Source of the DNA: Bythopirellula sp.
GTDB lineage: Bacteria > Planctomycetota > Planctomycetia > Pirellulales > Lacipirellulaceae
Reading direction: 5' to 3'
Length of the DNA stretch: 41,590 bases
Assembly: GCA_028285205.1 (NCBI GenBank)
Contig: JANQQA010000088.1
Coordinates: 1 to 41,590 of the forward strand
Shown: one piece after another, positions 1-10,012 of the stretch
How positions within the stretch are numbered: the first letter of the stretch is position 1
Layout of the letters: every line of letters begins with the position of its first letter
Notes under the pieces: model-generated
Told to the model about the DNA's origin: nothing
Databases searched by the model: none
What the model saw: only the letters and a program-made list of their open reading frames with translations
Translations under genes and position numbers: made by a program

Positions 1-1
1 A

Positions 2-157
2 CTTACAATCTCCGAGCAGATCAGGCCCAAGCTAGGCGATGAACAGTACGGCCTCGTTCAGGAATTCCTCACACGTCTTAGTCAGCTTCCATTGTCAAAA
101 CATGCAGGCGAACAACTTACAGCAGCGAAAGATTGGTGGGGGCTTTCGACGCCGTGA
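2..157 (+). CDS. 3' end of an unidentified CDS (starts left of window)
   Basis: Frame 2 is open from the left edge to a TGA at 155-157, giving about 51 residues that read like a real helical C-terminus (for example EQYGLVQEFLTRLSQLPLS and a final KDWWGLSTP). No start codon is needed because the gene would begin outside the window. I do not recognise the family. The other frames here look less protein-like. The length is short, so this could be chance open frame; confidence is moderate only. Confidence 0.4.
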   Translation, partial: LTISEQIRPKLGDEQYGLVQEFLTRLSQLPLSKHAGEQLTAAKDWWGLSTP

Positions 158-340
158 CACCCGTCCCCGAACGTATTGAATGTTGGCTGGAACAGACATA
201 CCGATGCGCGCGTCGGTGTGAACCTTCTCTGGTGGAATCGTCGCCTAAACTCTGCTGAGGGTTGTGCCGTCTGCGAGAATGCCCGATAGCTCGAACTGCA
301 CGTCGCTGACGCCAACAGTGCACTTCAAGGTGGCTTCCGA

Positions 341-964
341 CTAGTAGCCGTAATGCGCTGCCGCATGGAGTTGGGCCTGCTCGTCTATCGTGAGACCCTC
401 GATCTTCTCTGGATCAAAAGAGTGGTCCCGCGTTAGGTGCGTCCAGAAGGTCATCCCACTTACGCCTGCTTCGGGTACATCGATCGTCTTCAGCCAGATG
501 CGCAGCTCATCTGCGTGGAGACTCCTCAGCCACTTGCTTGGCGGTCGCCCGTGACGCGCTCTGCGCGCTGGGTCCGCTTGCCCTTGCCCGTGTTGATGAT
601 TCGTTTCCTCGCTTGCAACAGGTGCTTTTGTCTGGCCTGTTACCCAAACGTCATCTGGAACGAGGCTAGGATCGAGGTAACCACTTCCGCCGACCAACGG
701 TTTGCCTGTCTTCTTGTTGATCGGGGTGGTGATGCCAGTCAAAATCCATTGGTTGTCGATCCAGGTCTCTCGACGGTACCACCACCACGTCCGATTACTT
801 GCGACAGCCCAGTGCTCCGGCGGCACCGCCGGCGAATCCCCAGAGGGATCTTTCGCACCGCCGGTGATTGCGGCCGCGATATCGTCCAGTCCCTGAACAC
901 GCAGTTGTTCAGCAAGACTGAAGAGCCCGAAGCCAAGCCAAAATGCAAACCGCCGACGAGTCAT
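341..964 (-). CDS. hypothetical protein with Tat-like N-terminus
   Basis: Encodes about 207 residues from the ATG at 964. The N-terminus, MTRRRFAFWLGFGLFSLAEQ, carries consecutive arginines followed by a hydrophobic stretch, resembling a twin-arginine signal or a short membrane anchor. The middle is rich in tryptophan (a WWWYRR cluster) and in short Gly/Pro turns, and the C-terminus is hydrophilic. I recognise no catalytic motif or named family. The frame stays open upstream to a GTG at 1063, but the ATG at 964 places the signal-like segment at the extreme N-terminus, so I prefer it. No Shine-Dalgarno sequence is obvious at either. The gene stands alone, with no co-directional neighbour within 700 nt. 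Function unknown; lineage-restricted planctomycete proteins often look like this (inference). Confidence 0.6.
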   Translation of the reverse strand: MTRRRFAFWLGFGLFSLAEQLRVQGLDDIAAAITGGAKDPSGDSPAVPPEHWAVASNRTWWWYRRETWIDNQWILTGITTPINKKTGKPLVGGSGYLDPSLVPDDVWVTGQTKAPVASEETNHQHGQGQADPARRARHGRPPSKWLRSLHADELRIWLKTIDVPEAGVSGMTFWTHLTRDHSFDPEKIEGLTIDEQAQLHAAAHYGY

Positions 965-1676
965 TCTGAGTCCGAACTTTTCGTTTCGTAGGTAAACCTG
1001 AACTTCCATCAGGCTGAAGGCTGCGCTTGCCAAATAAACAGCGTGACGCCGAATGCTCAGCACGTGAGTGATGGAGATTCACAACGCGGAAAACGGTTTG
1101 CGACGCATCCAGGCGTAGTCGAAACCTTCAAAAAGATAGGCCATTCCACGTGCACATCACAAAGCAAGATTCCCGAGAAAGGCGCTACAACCAATCTGAT
1201 TGCACCACAGACAATCACTCGAAAAGGTCTCACCCATACGATCGGTCAGAGACTGCAGGGAAAGACCCCAGTCCGCATAACGGTAGTGGCGGCGGCCGGA
1301 GTCCGCCCATCCTCAACACGTCTGTGATGCATCAGCCGGAAGTCGCTTGGTGGCTCTTGGGGTGGCCAAATTTCGTCGCTGAAGTTCGGCAACGCTAATC
1401 GCTATAATTAAGTCGGCTCGAAGCTGCGCCGATGGTGCTGTGACCATCCAGCATCGGGTTTACACGAATCCTGCGGAGGGTTTTGCTTGGCAGAACTCGC
1501 TCGTTGCGTGCCGGTAGCGTTATCGTAAGTCATTGAGCAGAAAGCACTAATGACATTCCCGGCGTGCGCGGGAGCCGCAGTTTTGCTCGACGAAAAATTG
1601 GGTGCTCCGTTGTGCAGAACTCAGAAACCCCATGCGACTAGGGAATCGAACGCGAACCCGTGAGCGAGGGGCGTCT
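965..1676. other. non-coding or unassigned stretch
   Basis: About 700 nt without a convincing gene. Short open frames on the plus strand (for example 1043-1327) have unstructured, low-quality translations and no ribosome binding site. I see no terminator with a T-run, no tRNA and no tandem repeat. It probably contains the promoter of the minus-strand gene ending at 341. Confidence 0.4.
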
Positions 1677-2111
1677 TCATTCGGTCGGTTGGCACAGACC
1701 GTAGAACACGCGGCAGATCAGACCCAGCAGCAGGACGATTGCCAACGAGTGATCCAGCAGCATGCCCAAGCTGGCTGACGAACCGCGGTCGAGCACGATG
1801 TTCGACTGGGCCACGATGGCCAGGCAGACCAGCACGCCATAGACGGTGAGGTTGACCAGCACTAACGAATCTTGGCGGACGGTACGCGGCTGCGACTGAA
1901 TGGTCAGGATGGCTCCGCGGCCGATCAGTGCGATCGCAGTGACCGAGGGGAGACTCGGCCAAAACTGTGCCGCGGCGATCAGCAGCACGCCACCGGCAAT
2001 CAGCAATGGACCGTTTCGCCAGACCGTAGGCAGCGAGAGGTCTTGATGCTCGAGTCGACGTCCAGCCATAGCAACAACCAGAAAAGGAGAGAAGAGAAGC
2101 TCTTCTTCCAT
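1677..2111 (-). CDS. small integral membrane protein, unknown function
   Basis: 144 residues with about four hydrophobic segments: around residues 35-50 (LLIAGGVLLIAAAQFW), 55-70, 85-100 (LVNLTVYGVLVCLAIV) and 117-135 (LAIVLLLGLICRVFYGL). It is predicted to sit in the cytoplasmic membrane. No known motif is visible. An internal ATG at 2069 (MAGRRLEHQ) is an alternative start and would remove a weakly hydrophobic leader; neither start has a clear ribosome binding site. The gene lies 48 nt downstream of ftsH on the same strand, so it may be co-transcribed with it. That position is the only functional hint. Confidence 0.6.
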   Translation of the reverse strand: MEEELLFSPFLVVAMAGRRLEHQDLSLPTVWRNGPLLIAGGVLLIAAAQFWPSLPSVTAIALIGRGAILTIQSQPRTVRQDSLVLVNLTVYGVLVCLAIVAQSNIVLDRGSSASLGMLLDHSLAIVLLLGLICRVFYGLCQPTE

Positions 2112-2159
2112 TCTGATTAGCCAGAAATGGCGTGTCCAGCGAATTAGGCGGCTTTCGAC

Positions 2160-4250
2160 TCAGCCACCCACCGAACCGGGCGAAACGTCATCGGAAGTTC
2201 CGTCTGGGGAAGCTGTGCGCTTCGGTTCCGCGTCGGTGCCGGGTACGATTTTTGGGCTCGGCGAATTCTCGTTGACGATTTGCGCCAACTCTTCGGAATC
2301 GATGACCTCGCGAACCATCAGTTCCTTGGTCAGCGCTTCGAGCGTATCGCGTCGCTCTCGCAAGATGTGGCGAGTGCGTTCCAGCGCTTCGTCGATGATG
2401 CGTTTCACTTCCTCATCAATCTCGCGCGCCGTCTGTTCGCTGTGCATCTGAGGACCATACTCGGTGCCCAGGAACTGATTGCGATTACTCTCGCGAAACT
2501 TGATGCGGCCCATATTGCTCATGCCGTAGTCCATCACCATGCTACGAGCGATTTCCGTGGCATGTTCCAGGTCACTGGTGGCGCCGTTGCCGATGTCCGA
2601 GTCGTAGATGATCTCTTCGGCGACGGTCCCGCCCAGCGCGACCTGAATCTGCGACTCGAGCTGATCACGCGTCCACATGAAGCGGTCGTGCTCAGGCCGA
2701 CGAAGCACGTAGCCAAGCGTGCCGATGCCACGCGGAATGATCGACACTTTGTGAACCGGATCGGAGTTGGGCAATGAATAGGCGACCAACGCATGACCAC
2801 TTTCGTGGTAGGCGACCCGTATCTTTTCTTCCTCCTGCATGATGCGGCTCTTCTTTTCGAGCCCGACCGAGACCCGCTCCACCGCTTCGTTGAACTCTTC
2901 CATGCCGACCGCCTTCTTGCCGTTGCGAGCGGCGAGCAATGCGGACTCGTTGACGATATTCGCCAGGTCGGCACCGACGAAACCACTGGTGATCGCAGCG
3001 ATCCGCTTGACGTCGACATCCTCGCCGACGCGGATGTTCTGGAGATGCACCTCCAAGATTTCCTCACGGCCGCCGATGTCGGGTCGATCGACCAGAACGT
3101 TGCGGTCAAAGCGACCGGGGCGCAGCAAGGCGGGGTCGAGCGTTTCGGGGCGGTTGGTGGCAGCCATCACGATCACACCGCTGTTGGTGCCAAATCCATC
3201 CATCTCGACCAGCAGCGCATTGAGCGTTTGCTCGCGCTCGTCGTGTCCGCCGATTTGGCCGCTGCCGCGCGTCTTGCCGAGTGCGTCCAGCTCGTCGATA
3301 AAGATGATGCACGGAGCACGTTGTTCTGCTTGCTGGAACATATCCCGCACGCGCGCGGCACCCACGCCCACGAACATTTCCACAAAGTCGGATCCACTAA
3401 GGCTGAAGAACGGCACGCCCGCTTCGCCCGCGACGGCTTTCGCGAGCAGCGTCTTGCCAGTACCCGGAGGTCCGATGAGCAAGACGCCTCGAGGAATCCG
3501 TCCGCCGAGCCGCTGGTAGCGATCAGGGTTCTTGAGGAAGTCAACAACTTCGCGGAGTTCGTCGACGGCTTCGTCGACCCCTGCCACGTCGTCGAAGGTT
3601 TGCTCAATTTCTTCTTGGGCGTAGAGCTTCGCGCGGCTGCGGCCGAAGGCCATCGGTGAGCCAGCGCCGCCCATTCGTCGTAGCATTACGACCATCAGCA
3701 ACAGCAACATGCCGATCATCAACAGCATCGGCAACGCGTTCAGCAGGGGGCTGGGTGGCAACGCATAGTCCCAACCCTCGATGTTATTCTCCGCGAGTAG
3801 ATCCGCGAGACGCGACTCTTCGGCATTGCGTGCGGTGCGGAAGGAGCGTTTGGTGGGGTCGCCGAACTTGAGGTCGGTGGGACTCTCCTCGTCGACTGGT
3901 TCGACACGCTGGCCAAGTTCCGCCACCCGTTTTTCAACGCTGCCAGTGACCTCAGTGGTTCCGATTTTGATGTTCGTCGGACTGCTAAACCGCACCATCA
4001 CCGGCTGCTTGCCGCTTTTGTCGACGACGTCGATGTAGTTGGGCGTTTCCGGGTCGTTATTGGGGTTGCTGGCAACAATCAGACGCTCGAGATCGCTCCA
4101 TGCGATCTCTTCTTGCAAGCCGCCACTCCAGACCGTGCCCAGCAGCAGCAGGACGGTCATGAGGCCCAGCACATACCAAATCAGGTTGCTTCCCTGGGAG
4201 CTCGGCTTCTTGTCAGAGGAGCCATTCGATCGATTATCTTGCTCTTCCAT
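2160..4250 (-). CDS. ftsH: ATP-dependent membrane zinc protease FtsH
   Basis: 696 residues, close to the usual length for the family plus an acidic C-terminal tail. FtsH degrades misassembled membrane proteins and short-lived cytosolic regulators as a hexamer in the inner membrane. Visible domains: N-terminal membrane segment (about 23-42), an exported domain (45-165), a second membrane segment (172-190), and an AAA+ module with Walker A GPPGTGKT (260-267), Walker [10 protein letters not shown] (315-323) and the SRH arginines in RPGRFDR. The M41 protease has zinc motif HESGH (482-486). A GGAG ribosome binding site lies upstream of the ATG at 4250. It is transcribed divergently from dxr, with a shared intergenic region of about 290 nt, and is followed closely by a small membrane protein. 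Confidence 0.97.
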   Translation of the reverse strand: MEEQDNRSNGSSDKKPSSQGSNLIWYVLGLMTVLLLLGTVWSGGLQEEIAWSDLERLIVASNPNNDPETPNYIDVVDKSGKQPVMVRFSSPTNIKIGTTEVTGSVEKRVAELGQRVEPVDEESPTDLKFGDPTKRSFRTARNAEESRLADLLAENNIEGWDYALPPSPLLNALPMLLMIGMLLLLMVVMLRRMGGAGSPMAFGRSRAKLYAQEEIEQTFDDVAGVDEAVDELREVVDFLKNPDRYQRLGGRIPRGVLLIGPPGTGKTLLAKAVAGEAGVPFFSLSGSDFVEMFVGVGAARVRDMFQQAEQRAPCIIFIDELDALGKTRGSGQIGGHDEREQTLNALLVEMDGFGTNSGVIVMAATNRPETLDPALLRPGRFDRNVLVDRPDIGGREEILEVHLQNIRVGEDVDVKRIAAITSGFVGADLANIVNESALLAARNGKKAVGMEEFNEAVERVSVGLEKKSRIMQEEEKIRVAYHESGHALVAYSLPNSDPVHKVSIIPRGIGTLGYVLRRPEHDRFMWTRDQLESQIQVALGGTVAEEIIYDSDIGNGATSDLEHATEIARSMVMDYGMSNMGRIKFRESNRNQFLGTEYGPQMHSEQTAREIDEEVKRIIDEALERTRHILRERRDTLEALTKELMVREVIDSEELAQIVNENSPSPKIVPGTDAEPKRTASPDGTSDDVSPGSVGG

Positions 4251-4543
4251 TGCTTCTCCAATGTCCCCTGATTAGTGCCGCATACACACACTAAAACTGT
4301 AGATATTCGCACTTCTTCACCCATCGTAAGGTAGCTTCCTATAAAAGACAACGAAAGCTGCCCAGCTCGCCCAGCCAGATTGGTGCTGGGTTGCCGGTAA
4401 TATGGGTAGACCCTAGAATAATCGCTCCTGCCGCTGCCCCTCACAATCGCTACGATCCCATCTACCATTACCTACGTATCTCGCAGCGAGCAGGTGCGAG
4501 TAGATTGTGAGTGCCTCTGGCCATGCCTGGCCGGCGAACCGCT
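4251..4543. promoter_or_regulatory. divergent ftsH/dxr promoter region
   Basis: The two genes are transcribed away from each other, so both promoters should lie here. I see a GGAG ribosome binding site for ftsH next to position 4260 but no confident -35/-10 pair on either strand. Assignment rests on gene arrangement only. Confidence 0.4.
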
Positions 4544-5707
4544 ATGAACCACTCTCCCAAACAGGTTGCGGTGCTGGGCTCGACGGGAAGCATCGGCACG
4601 AGTGCGTTGGAGGTCGTTGACGGTAGCGACGGTCGCCTTTGTGCTGCGGCTCTGTCGGCGCACACGCGGCTCGACCTGCTCGTCAAGCAGGCCCAGCGGC
4701 ATCAGCCGCGGTGGGTCGTGGCGACGGACCTGCAGGCGGCCGCTGAGCACGATTGGTCCGGCCTGCCAGCCGAAACCAAGCTGCTGACGGGTTCCGAGTC
4801 GCTCAACGAGATCACTGCCGATCCGGATATCGATATCGTGCTAGCTGCCATCGTTGGCAGCGCCGGGCTGGAAAGCACCTGGACTGCCTTGCAGCATGGC
4901 AAGACCGTGGCGCTGGCCAATAAAGAGACGCTCGTCACTGCAGGACCGCTGGTGACTCGACTCGCAGAAGAGCGCGGAGCCCAGTTGCTTCCGGTGGACA
5001 GCGAGCATAGTGCGATCTTTCAGGCGTTGCAGACGGGCAAACCCGACGAGGTCGAGCGGTTGGTGCTGACTGCAAGCGGCGGTCCGTTCCTGGGCTACTC
5101 CGCAAACGAACTCGAGCAAGTGACCATTGCCGAGGCGCTTGAGCACCCAATTTGGAACATGGGACCCAAAATTACCGTCGACTCTGCCACGATGATGAAC
5201 AAAGCTCTGGAAGTCATCGAGGCACGCTGGCTGTTCGGTGTCGAAGCGGAGCAGATCGACGTAACGATCCACCCCCAGTCAATCGTCCACTCGATGGTCG
5301 AGTTCGTTGATGGTTCAATCGTGGCTCAGCTGAGCCCGCCAGACATGCGTTTGCCGATTCAGTATGCGTTGTACTATCCCCAGCGGCTGCCTGGCTTGAC
5401 GAAACGACTGGATTGGACCGAGGCCTTTCGTCTCGAATTCAAGCCTCCGGACCCTGATCAATTCCCCGCCTTGCAACTCGGACACCAATGTGCCCAGGCG
5501 GGTGGCAGCAGCGGCGCAGTACTGAATGCGGCCAATGAAGCTGCGGTTGGGTCATTTTTGGCCGGTGAGCTACACTTTACCGAAATCGTTCCGGCTTGTC
5601 GGAGCGTACTGGAGTCGCACAATTTCGACCCCAATCCCACACTATCCCAGTTGGCGGAGTTTGACCGCTGGGCCCGCGAGGAGGTAACACGTTGGGTATG
5701 TGCTTGA
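4544..5707 (+). CDS. dxr: 1-deoxy-D-xylulose-5-phosphate reductoisomerase
   Basis: 387 residues, the normal length. The enzyme converts DXP to 2-C-methyl-D-erythritol 4-phosphate with NADPH in the cytosol, the committed step of the MEP isoprenoid pathway. Visible motifs: NADPH loop GSTGSIG near residue 12, the KET segment in ANKETLVTAG, metal/substrate motif PVDSEHSAIFQ, TASGGPF, and the signature WNMGPKITVDSATMMNKALE, then NAANEAAV near the C-terminus. The frame continues upstream to a GTG at 4511, but the ATG at 4544 puts the nucleotide-binding loop at its usual distance from the N-terminus. The stop overlaps the start of the downstream site-2 protease gene, a dxr-rseP arrangement also common in proteobacteria and other phyla. 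Confidence 0.96.
   Translation: MNHSPKQVAVLGSTGSIGTSALEVVDGSDGRLCAAALSAHTRLDLLVKQAQRHQPRWVVATDLQAAAEHDWSGLPAETKLLTGSESLNEITADPDIDIVLAAIVGSAGLESTWTALQHGKTVALANKETLVTAGPLVTRLAEERGAQLLPVDSEHSAIFQALQTGKPDEVERLVLTASGGPFLGYSANELEQVTIAEALEHPIWNMGPKITVDSATMMNKALEVIEARWLFGVEAEQIDVTIHPQSIVHSMVEFVDGSIVAQLSPPDMRLPIQYALYYPQRLPGLTKRLDWTEAFRLEFKPPDPDQFPALQLGHQCAQAGGSSGAVLNAANEAAVGSFLAGELHFTEIVPACRSVLESHNFDPNPTLSQLAEFDRWAREEVTRWVCA
5678..5685 (+). promoter_or_regulatory. ribosome binding site of rseP inside dxr
   Basis: GAGGAGGT lies inside the end of dxr. Its AGGAGG core ends 7 nt before a TTG (5692) and 13 nt before an ATG (5698) in the same frame. Spacing favours the TTG start, although the ATG is possible. 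Confidence 0.6.
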
Positions 5708-7806
5708 TCGCTCTCACTCTTTCCTGGCAAATGTTAATCGTCATCCTGCAGGTGGCGTTAGGGCTGGGTGCCGTGATATTTGTTCACGAGCTTGGTCACT
5801 TTGCTGTCGCGAAGATGTGCGGCGTCAAGTGTGAGAAGTTCTTCGTCGGCTTCGATGTGGGTGGCTACAAGATTAGTCGCAAATGGGGCGAAACGGAGTA
5901 CGGCATCGGTATCTTGCCGTTAGGCGGCTACGTCAAAATGCTCGGCCAAGACGACAACCCCGCCAACATTGCCGAACAAGTCCGCGAATCGGAAGTCGAT
6001 GAGGGCAGCGGCATCGAGACAAAAGAGATCACCGGACCCGATGGAACCAAGTTCCAGGTCGACAAGCGCAGCTATCTGGCGAAGTCCGTTCCGCAGCGGA
6101 TGGCGATCATCTCGGCGGGCGTGATCATGAACGTGATCTTCGCTGTGATTTTTGCCACGATTGCTTTCGGCCTTGGTGTGCCGATCGTGCCCAGCATCGT
6201 TGCGCACGTCTCCCCCGGGTCGGCCGCTTATCAGGCAGACATACGCCCCGGCGACGAAGTCGTCGCGATCGGCGAGAAAGAGAATCCCTCGTTCAGCGAC
6301 CTGATGCAGAACGTGACGTTGGGCGATCTGGAGAACGGCATCGACTTCAAGGTGAAGCGAGCCGCGACCGGGGAGGTCGACGAGATCAACCTCAAGCCGC
6401 GCCAAGGTTCGGGCCGTCTGGCGAAAGTTGGCATCGCACCCCCCCGAACACTGCGCATGCCTAAGAAAGATCCGGTGCGCAAAAGTAGCGCCGCAGCGAC
6501 TGCGGACTTTGAAGGCGGGGACGAGATCATCGAGGTGAACGGCGATCCGGTGCCCGACTATCGGCAGTGGCAGGCGAAACTCATCGAGAACATAGACCAG
6601 CCGGTGGAACTGACCGTGCGTCGCGGTGGCAAGCCTCCGAAGGGCGATATCTTCGGGCCGCGCGAGGGCGGTGAGACGGTAACGGTGACTGTCCCAGCAC
6701 AGAAAAAGTACCGTCTGGGGTTAGCGATGGAGATGGGCAAGATCGCTGCCGTTCAGGAGAACTCGCCAGCCGCGTCAAAGGGCCTACAGCCTGGCGACTT
6801 CATCGATAAGGTCAGCTACGCCGATGACTCGCCGGCCAATCCTGCGATCGAGGATGAGGTGTTTGGTGATCCGATCTCCCTACCGCTGCGGTTGCAGGAA
6901 CTGGCCAACGAGAACCGCAATATCTTGCTGTCGGTGCGTCGCGCCTCCTCCGGAAGCGATGGACAGCAACCGAGCGAAGAAATCGAAATCCCACTTCGCA
7001 AAGTGACCTGGGAAGAGCCCGCCATCGGCAGCGCGGACCCGTTGTCCGTGCCAGCGATCGGACTTGCCTATCATGTTCTGAACCGCGTTCGCTATGTCGA
7101 GCGAGATACTCCGGCGGCCAAAGTGGGCCTGCAGGTTGGCGATGTGATCACGCAGGCACAATTCAAGTACGCGGACCCCGACCGCGATCCTTCAGAACCG
7201 CTCGAGTTCGGCGCCGACGGCAAACAGCGGTGGCCAGCATTCATCGAATTGATTCAGACACTTCCGGCAGACACCAAGATTGAACTTACGTTCGAGCGAA
7301 AAGGTGAAACCAAGTCGGTGACACTCATGCCCGCCCTGGTCGACGACGAGTACGCGGTATCACGCGGATTCTACTTCATGCCCGTGCAACGGATCGTGCA
7401 GGCGCAAACGTTTGGAGAGCAATTCCAACGCGGGCTGCAGGAAACGACGAATTCCCTAACGATGGTGTTTCGATTTCTCAAGAAGCTCGGCGGCCAAGTG
7501 CCACTCACTGCGTTGGGCGGCCCAGTGACGATCGCCAAGGCAGCTGGCTACTCGGCTTTCGAAGGCGTCGGCAAACTGTTGTTGTTCTTGACGATGCTCA
7601 GTGCCAACCTTGCCGTGATCAACTTCCTGCCGATTCCGCTACTCGATGGTGGGCACATGGTATTCCTGGCCTGGGAAGGCATTCGCGGCCGGCCCGCGAG
7701 CGAGCGGTTCGTGGTTGCGTTGCACACGATTGGCTTCGTTTGCATCATTTCCCTGATGGTCTTCGTACTAGGGCTCGACCTCGGCTTTATTGATCGCGGG
7801 ATGTAG
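5692..7806 (+). CDS. rseP: RseP/S2P-type intramembrane zinc protease with multiple PDZ domains
   Basis: 704 residues, far longer than the roughly 450 of E. coli RseP. Site-2 proteases cut transmembrane helices of anti-sigma factors and signal-peptide remnants. Visible: membrane helix with zinc motif HELGH (32-36), the GILPLGGYVKM segment, a second helix (about 140-165), then a long exported region with repeated PDZ-like signatures (SAAYQADIRPGDEVV; a VNGDPVPDYRQW segment; SPAASKGLQPGDFI; TPAAKVGLQVGDVI), and finally NFLPIPLLDGGH with the C-terminal metal ligand and last helices. The gene overlaps dxr by 16 nt, implying translational coupling. Substrate in this organism is unknown; identity as M50 family is certain from the motifs. 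Confidence 0.93.
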   Translation: MGMCLIALTLSWQMLIVILQVALGLGAVIFVHELGHFAVAKMCGVKCEKFFVGFDVGGYKISRKWGETEYGIGILPLGGYVKMLGQDDNPANIAEQVRESEVDEGSGIETKEITGPDGTKFQVDKRSYLAKSVPQRMAIISAGVIMNVIFAVIFATIAFGLGVPIVPSIVAHVSPGSAAYQADIRPGDEVVAIGEKENPSFSDLMQNVTLGDLENGIDFKVKRAATGEVDEINLKPRQGSGRLAKVGIAPPRTLRMPKKDPVRKSSAAATADFEGGDEIIEVNGDPVPDYRQWQAKLIENIDQPVELTVRRGGKPPKGDIFGPREGGETVTVTVPAQKKYRLGLAMEMGKIAAVQENSPAASKGLQPGDFIDKVSYADDSPANPAIEDEVFGDPISLPLRLQELANENRNILLSVRRASSGSDGQQPSEEIEIPLRKVTWEEPAIGSADPLSVPAIGLAYHVLNRVRYVERDTPAAKVGLQVGDVITQAQFKYADPDRDPSEPLEFGADGKQRWPAFIELIQTLPADTKIELTFERKGETKSVTLMPALVDDEYAVSRGFYFMPVQRIVQAQTFGEQFQRGLQETTNSLTMVFRFLKKLGGQVPLTALGGPVTIAKAAGYSAFEGVGKLLLFLTMLSANLAVINFLPIPLLDGGHMVFLAWEGIRGRPASERFVVALHTIGFVCIISLMVFVLGLDLGFIDRGM

Positions 7807-8090
7807 CAGGTCCCTGCGGCAGGCGCGAGGTTGCAATTTGCCGGTCGTAACAGCCGTAGGATCGGCGATAGGGAACCGGTCGGCCGCACGAGCGTGTTGT
7901 AGCAATTTGACGGCGGAGACGGAGCTCGATTGCTTGACAGTGGTGGGCTCGACGCCTACCGTGAAAGATACTGTCTGGGAAGGATCTGCTTTCCTTAGAC
8001 TGACTTGGATTTAGCCATCGCTCGGGCGTCGCGTTCAGCCATCCTGACCGCTTGGTCCCGCCTCTAACCCCACTTTCATCGAGATTTGGC

Positions 8091-8831
8091 ATGATTCGTA
8101 CCATCATTCCGGCCACTTTGGGCTTAATCGCCATCGTCGGGTTATCGCTGTATGAGAACATCAAGATCAAGGACCGCTGGGGAGAGCCGACCATCAAGGC
8201 GGAGCAGCTTGCCGAACGGTTTTCCAATGTGCCGATGGAAATCGGTGATTGGGTCGGACAAGACATGCCCGTCGACGAAGTGACGCGAAAGACCGCGGGG
8301 GCGGTAGGCTACGTTTCTCGGGTTTATAAGAATCCCGTCACGGAGCAGTATGTCGAGCTGTGGCTGATCGTCGGTCACTCCCGCGATATTACGCGTCACA
8401 CTCCGGATATCTGCCGCGTCAGTCAGGGCTATCGTCCGGTCAGCACCCAACTGCGCCACCCGGTCAAGCTGGACAACGGCGAGACGGCTGAGTTCTTCAC
8501 AGCCAAGTACGAGAAAGAGGATGAAATCGATCGCTACATCGATCGCGTGTTCTGGACCTTCAATCATCCCGAAAAGAACAAATGGGAAGCGCCCGCGGGA
8601 ACCCAAGGCCCACGTTGGCACTACGGTCTTTCTCGCGCTCTGTACAAGTTGTACTTCACCAGCCGTGTTGACCACGACGAGCAAACGATCCAAGACAGCG
8701 TTGCCCTGGAATTCGCCGAGCTGATGTTACCGGCAATCGATGCCGCACTCTTCCCGAAGGGCGAAATGGCGTCGGAAGCAGAAACGACCGAAGCAGACGC
8801 AGAAGTCAGCGAAGCGACCGAGACGGAGTAA
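8091..8831 (+). CDS. exosortase-associated EpsI-family protein (DUF3485)
   Basis: 246 residues. EpsI-like proteins accompany exosortases in exopolysaccharide/PEP-CTERM protein-sorting systems and are exported or membrane anchored. Visible: an N-terminal membrane segment (about 3-20), the opening IGDWVG segment, and the characteristic HTPDIC motif with cysteine at about 108 followed by SQGY. The C-terminal 15-20 residues are a low-complexity Ala/Glu/Thr tail. The ATG at 8091 is chosen because it places the membrane segment at the N-terminus; the frame is open 39 nt further upstream without a good start. No exosortase gene is adjacent, which is unusual because EpsI is often fused to or next to one. 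It converges on the PIN-TRAM gene 25 nt away. Confidence 0.8.
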   Translation: MIRTIIPATLGLIAIVGLSLYENIKIKDRWGEPTIKAEQLAERFSNVPMEIGDWVGQDMPVDEVTRKTAGAVGYVSRVYKNPVTEQYVELWLIVGHSRDITRHTPDICRVSQGYRPVSTQLRHPVKLDNGETAEFFTAKYEKEDEIDRYIDRVFWTFNHPEKNKWEAPAGTQGPRWHYGLSRALYKLYFTSRVDHDEQTIQDSVALEFAELMLPAIDAALFPKGEMASEAETTEADAEVSEATETE

Positions 8832-8856
8832 CGCAGTTGCGGCCTATCGCGGCGAG

Positions 8857-9882
8857 TTAGCGTGGGCCGACTTTTTCAAACTTGCCGAACACCATGCGGC
8901 CTGCGCTGGTCTGTAGCACGCTCGTCACGTTGGCCACCACGTTTTGATTGACGTAGTCGCGGCCGCCTTCGATCACGACCATCGTTCCGTCTTCGAGGTA
9001 TCCGACTCCCTGGCCGGGTTCCTCGCCCTGCTTGATGATCCGCACCTCTAAGACTTCGCCCGGCAAGAATACCGGCTTCAAGGCGTTCGACAAGTCGTTC
9101 AGGTTGATCACGCCCACGTCGTGGAGCTTCGCCACCTTGTTTAGGTTGTAGTCATTCGTAACGACTTTACCTTCTAGATGCTTGGCCAGCAGCACCAACT
9201 TCTGATCGACCGGTTGGCCTGCGAACTGTGGCAGCTCGCGATCGTAGATCACCAGATCGACCTTTGTGTCGGACCGCAGACGGTTGAGGATGTCCAAGCC
9301 TCGTCGCCCCTTCCCGCGGCGCAAGCGGTCCGATGAATCGGCGATCGTCTGTAGCTCAGCCACCACGAATTGCGGCATGATCAGTTGATTGTCGATCACA
9401 TGCGTCTCGATCACATCGGCAATGCGCCCATCGATCACGACGCTCGTATCCAGCACCAGCGGTTTCAGTCCCTTGATCTCTTTGGCGAATTCGACGTAGG
9501 GAATAATGAACCGAAAATCGTCCTTCGTCTGTAGCAGGACACTGATACACGAATAGCAAATCACGGTCGCTAGCGCAAGTTGCAACCAATTGGGGAGCCA
9601 CGTAGGCTCGGTCGGCATGATCGGTGTTAGGGCCGCCTGCAGTACCTGCGTCAGCACCAGCCCAATTAGCAACCCGAAGTAAAACGCCGTGATCGTATCC
9701 AGCCGCTTGTTCTTGATCAGCTTGTCGCCGACCAACACGCCAATAGCGAGTAGCAGTACTCCCAGAAAGCCAAGCCACGGCAGCCATGCGTTGTCGCTGG
9801 TAAGCACATCGGTTTGCAGCAACCGAAACCCTAGCGTGATCGCTAGCATCAGGAACACAGTGCGCAGGATTACCAAGGCCAT
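8857..9882 (-). CDS. membrane PIN-TRAM domain protein (YacL-like)
   Basis: 341 residues. Four hydrophobic segments (about 3-20, 33-52, 64-85, 98-117) anchor the protein in the membrane. A cytosolic PIN nuclease-fold domain follows, with acidic residues D145 (LVLDTSVVIDGR), E176 (VVAELQTIAD) and D244 (VVTNDYN), then a C-terminal TRAM RNA-binding domain (about 275-335). This is the architecture of Bacillus YacL and its homologues, a widespread but poorly understood family; RNA cleavage is an inference from the fold. The start at 9882 gives a first membrane segment immediately. It lies 130 nt downstream of the dgt stop on the same strand. Confidence 0.88.
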   Translation of the reverse strand: MALVILRTVFLMLAITLGFRLLQTDVLTSDNAWLPWLGFLGVLLLAIGVLVGDKLIKNKRLDTITAFYFGLLIGLVLTQVLQAALTPIMPTEPTWLPNWLQLALATVICYSCISVLLQTKDDFRFIIPYVEFAKEIKGLKPLVLDTSVVIDGRIADVIETHVIDNQLIMPQFVVAELQTIADSSDRLRRGKGRRGLDILNRLRSDTKVDLVIYDRELPQFAGQPVDQKLVLLAKHLEGKVVTNDYNLNKVAKLHDVGVINLNDLSNALKPVFLPGEVLEVRIIKQGEEPGQGVGYLEDGTMVVIEGGRDYVNQNVVANVTSVLQTSAGRMVFGKFEKVGPR

Positions 9883-10012
9883 CGGGTGGCGTACTCATAC
9901 TTCTAAAGTCCGCAGCTTGCTGAGAGAGCAAAACTGCCTGGAATCATTCACAGCCCCACTGTTCCATAGTAGCAAGCAGAGCATCGGAAGTCAGCGCCCG
10001 ACTGACGACGAA

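Noticed and set aside
1043..1398. Two overlapping short plus-strand open frames
   Set aside because: Low-quality translations, no ribosome binding site and no domain; treated as non-coding.
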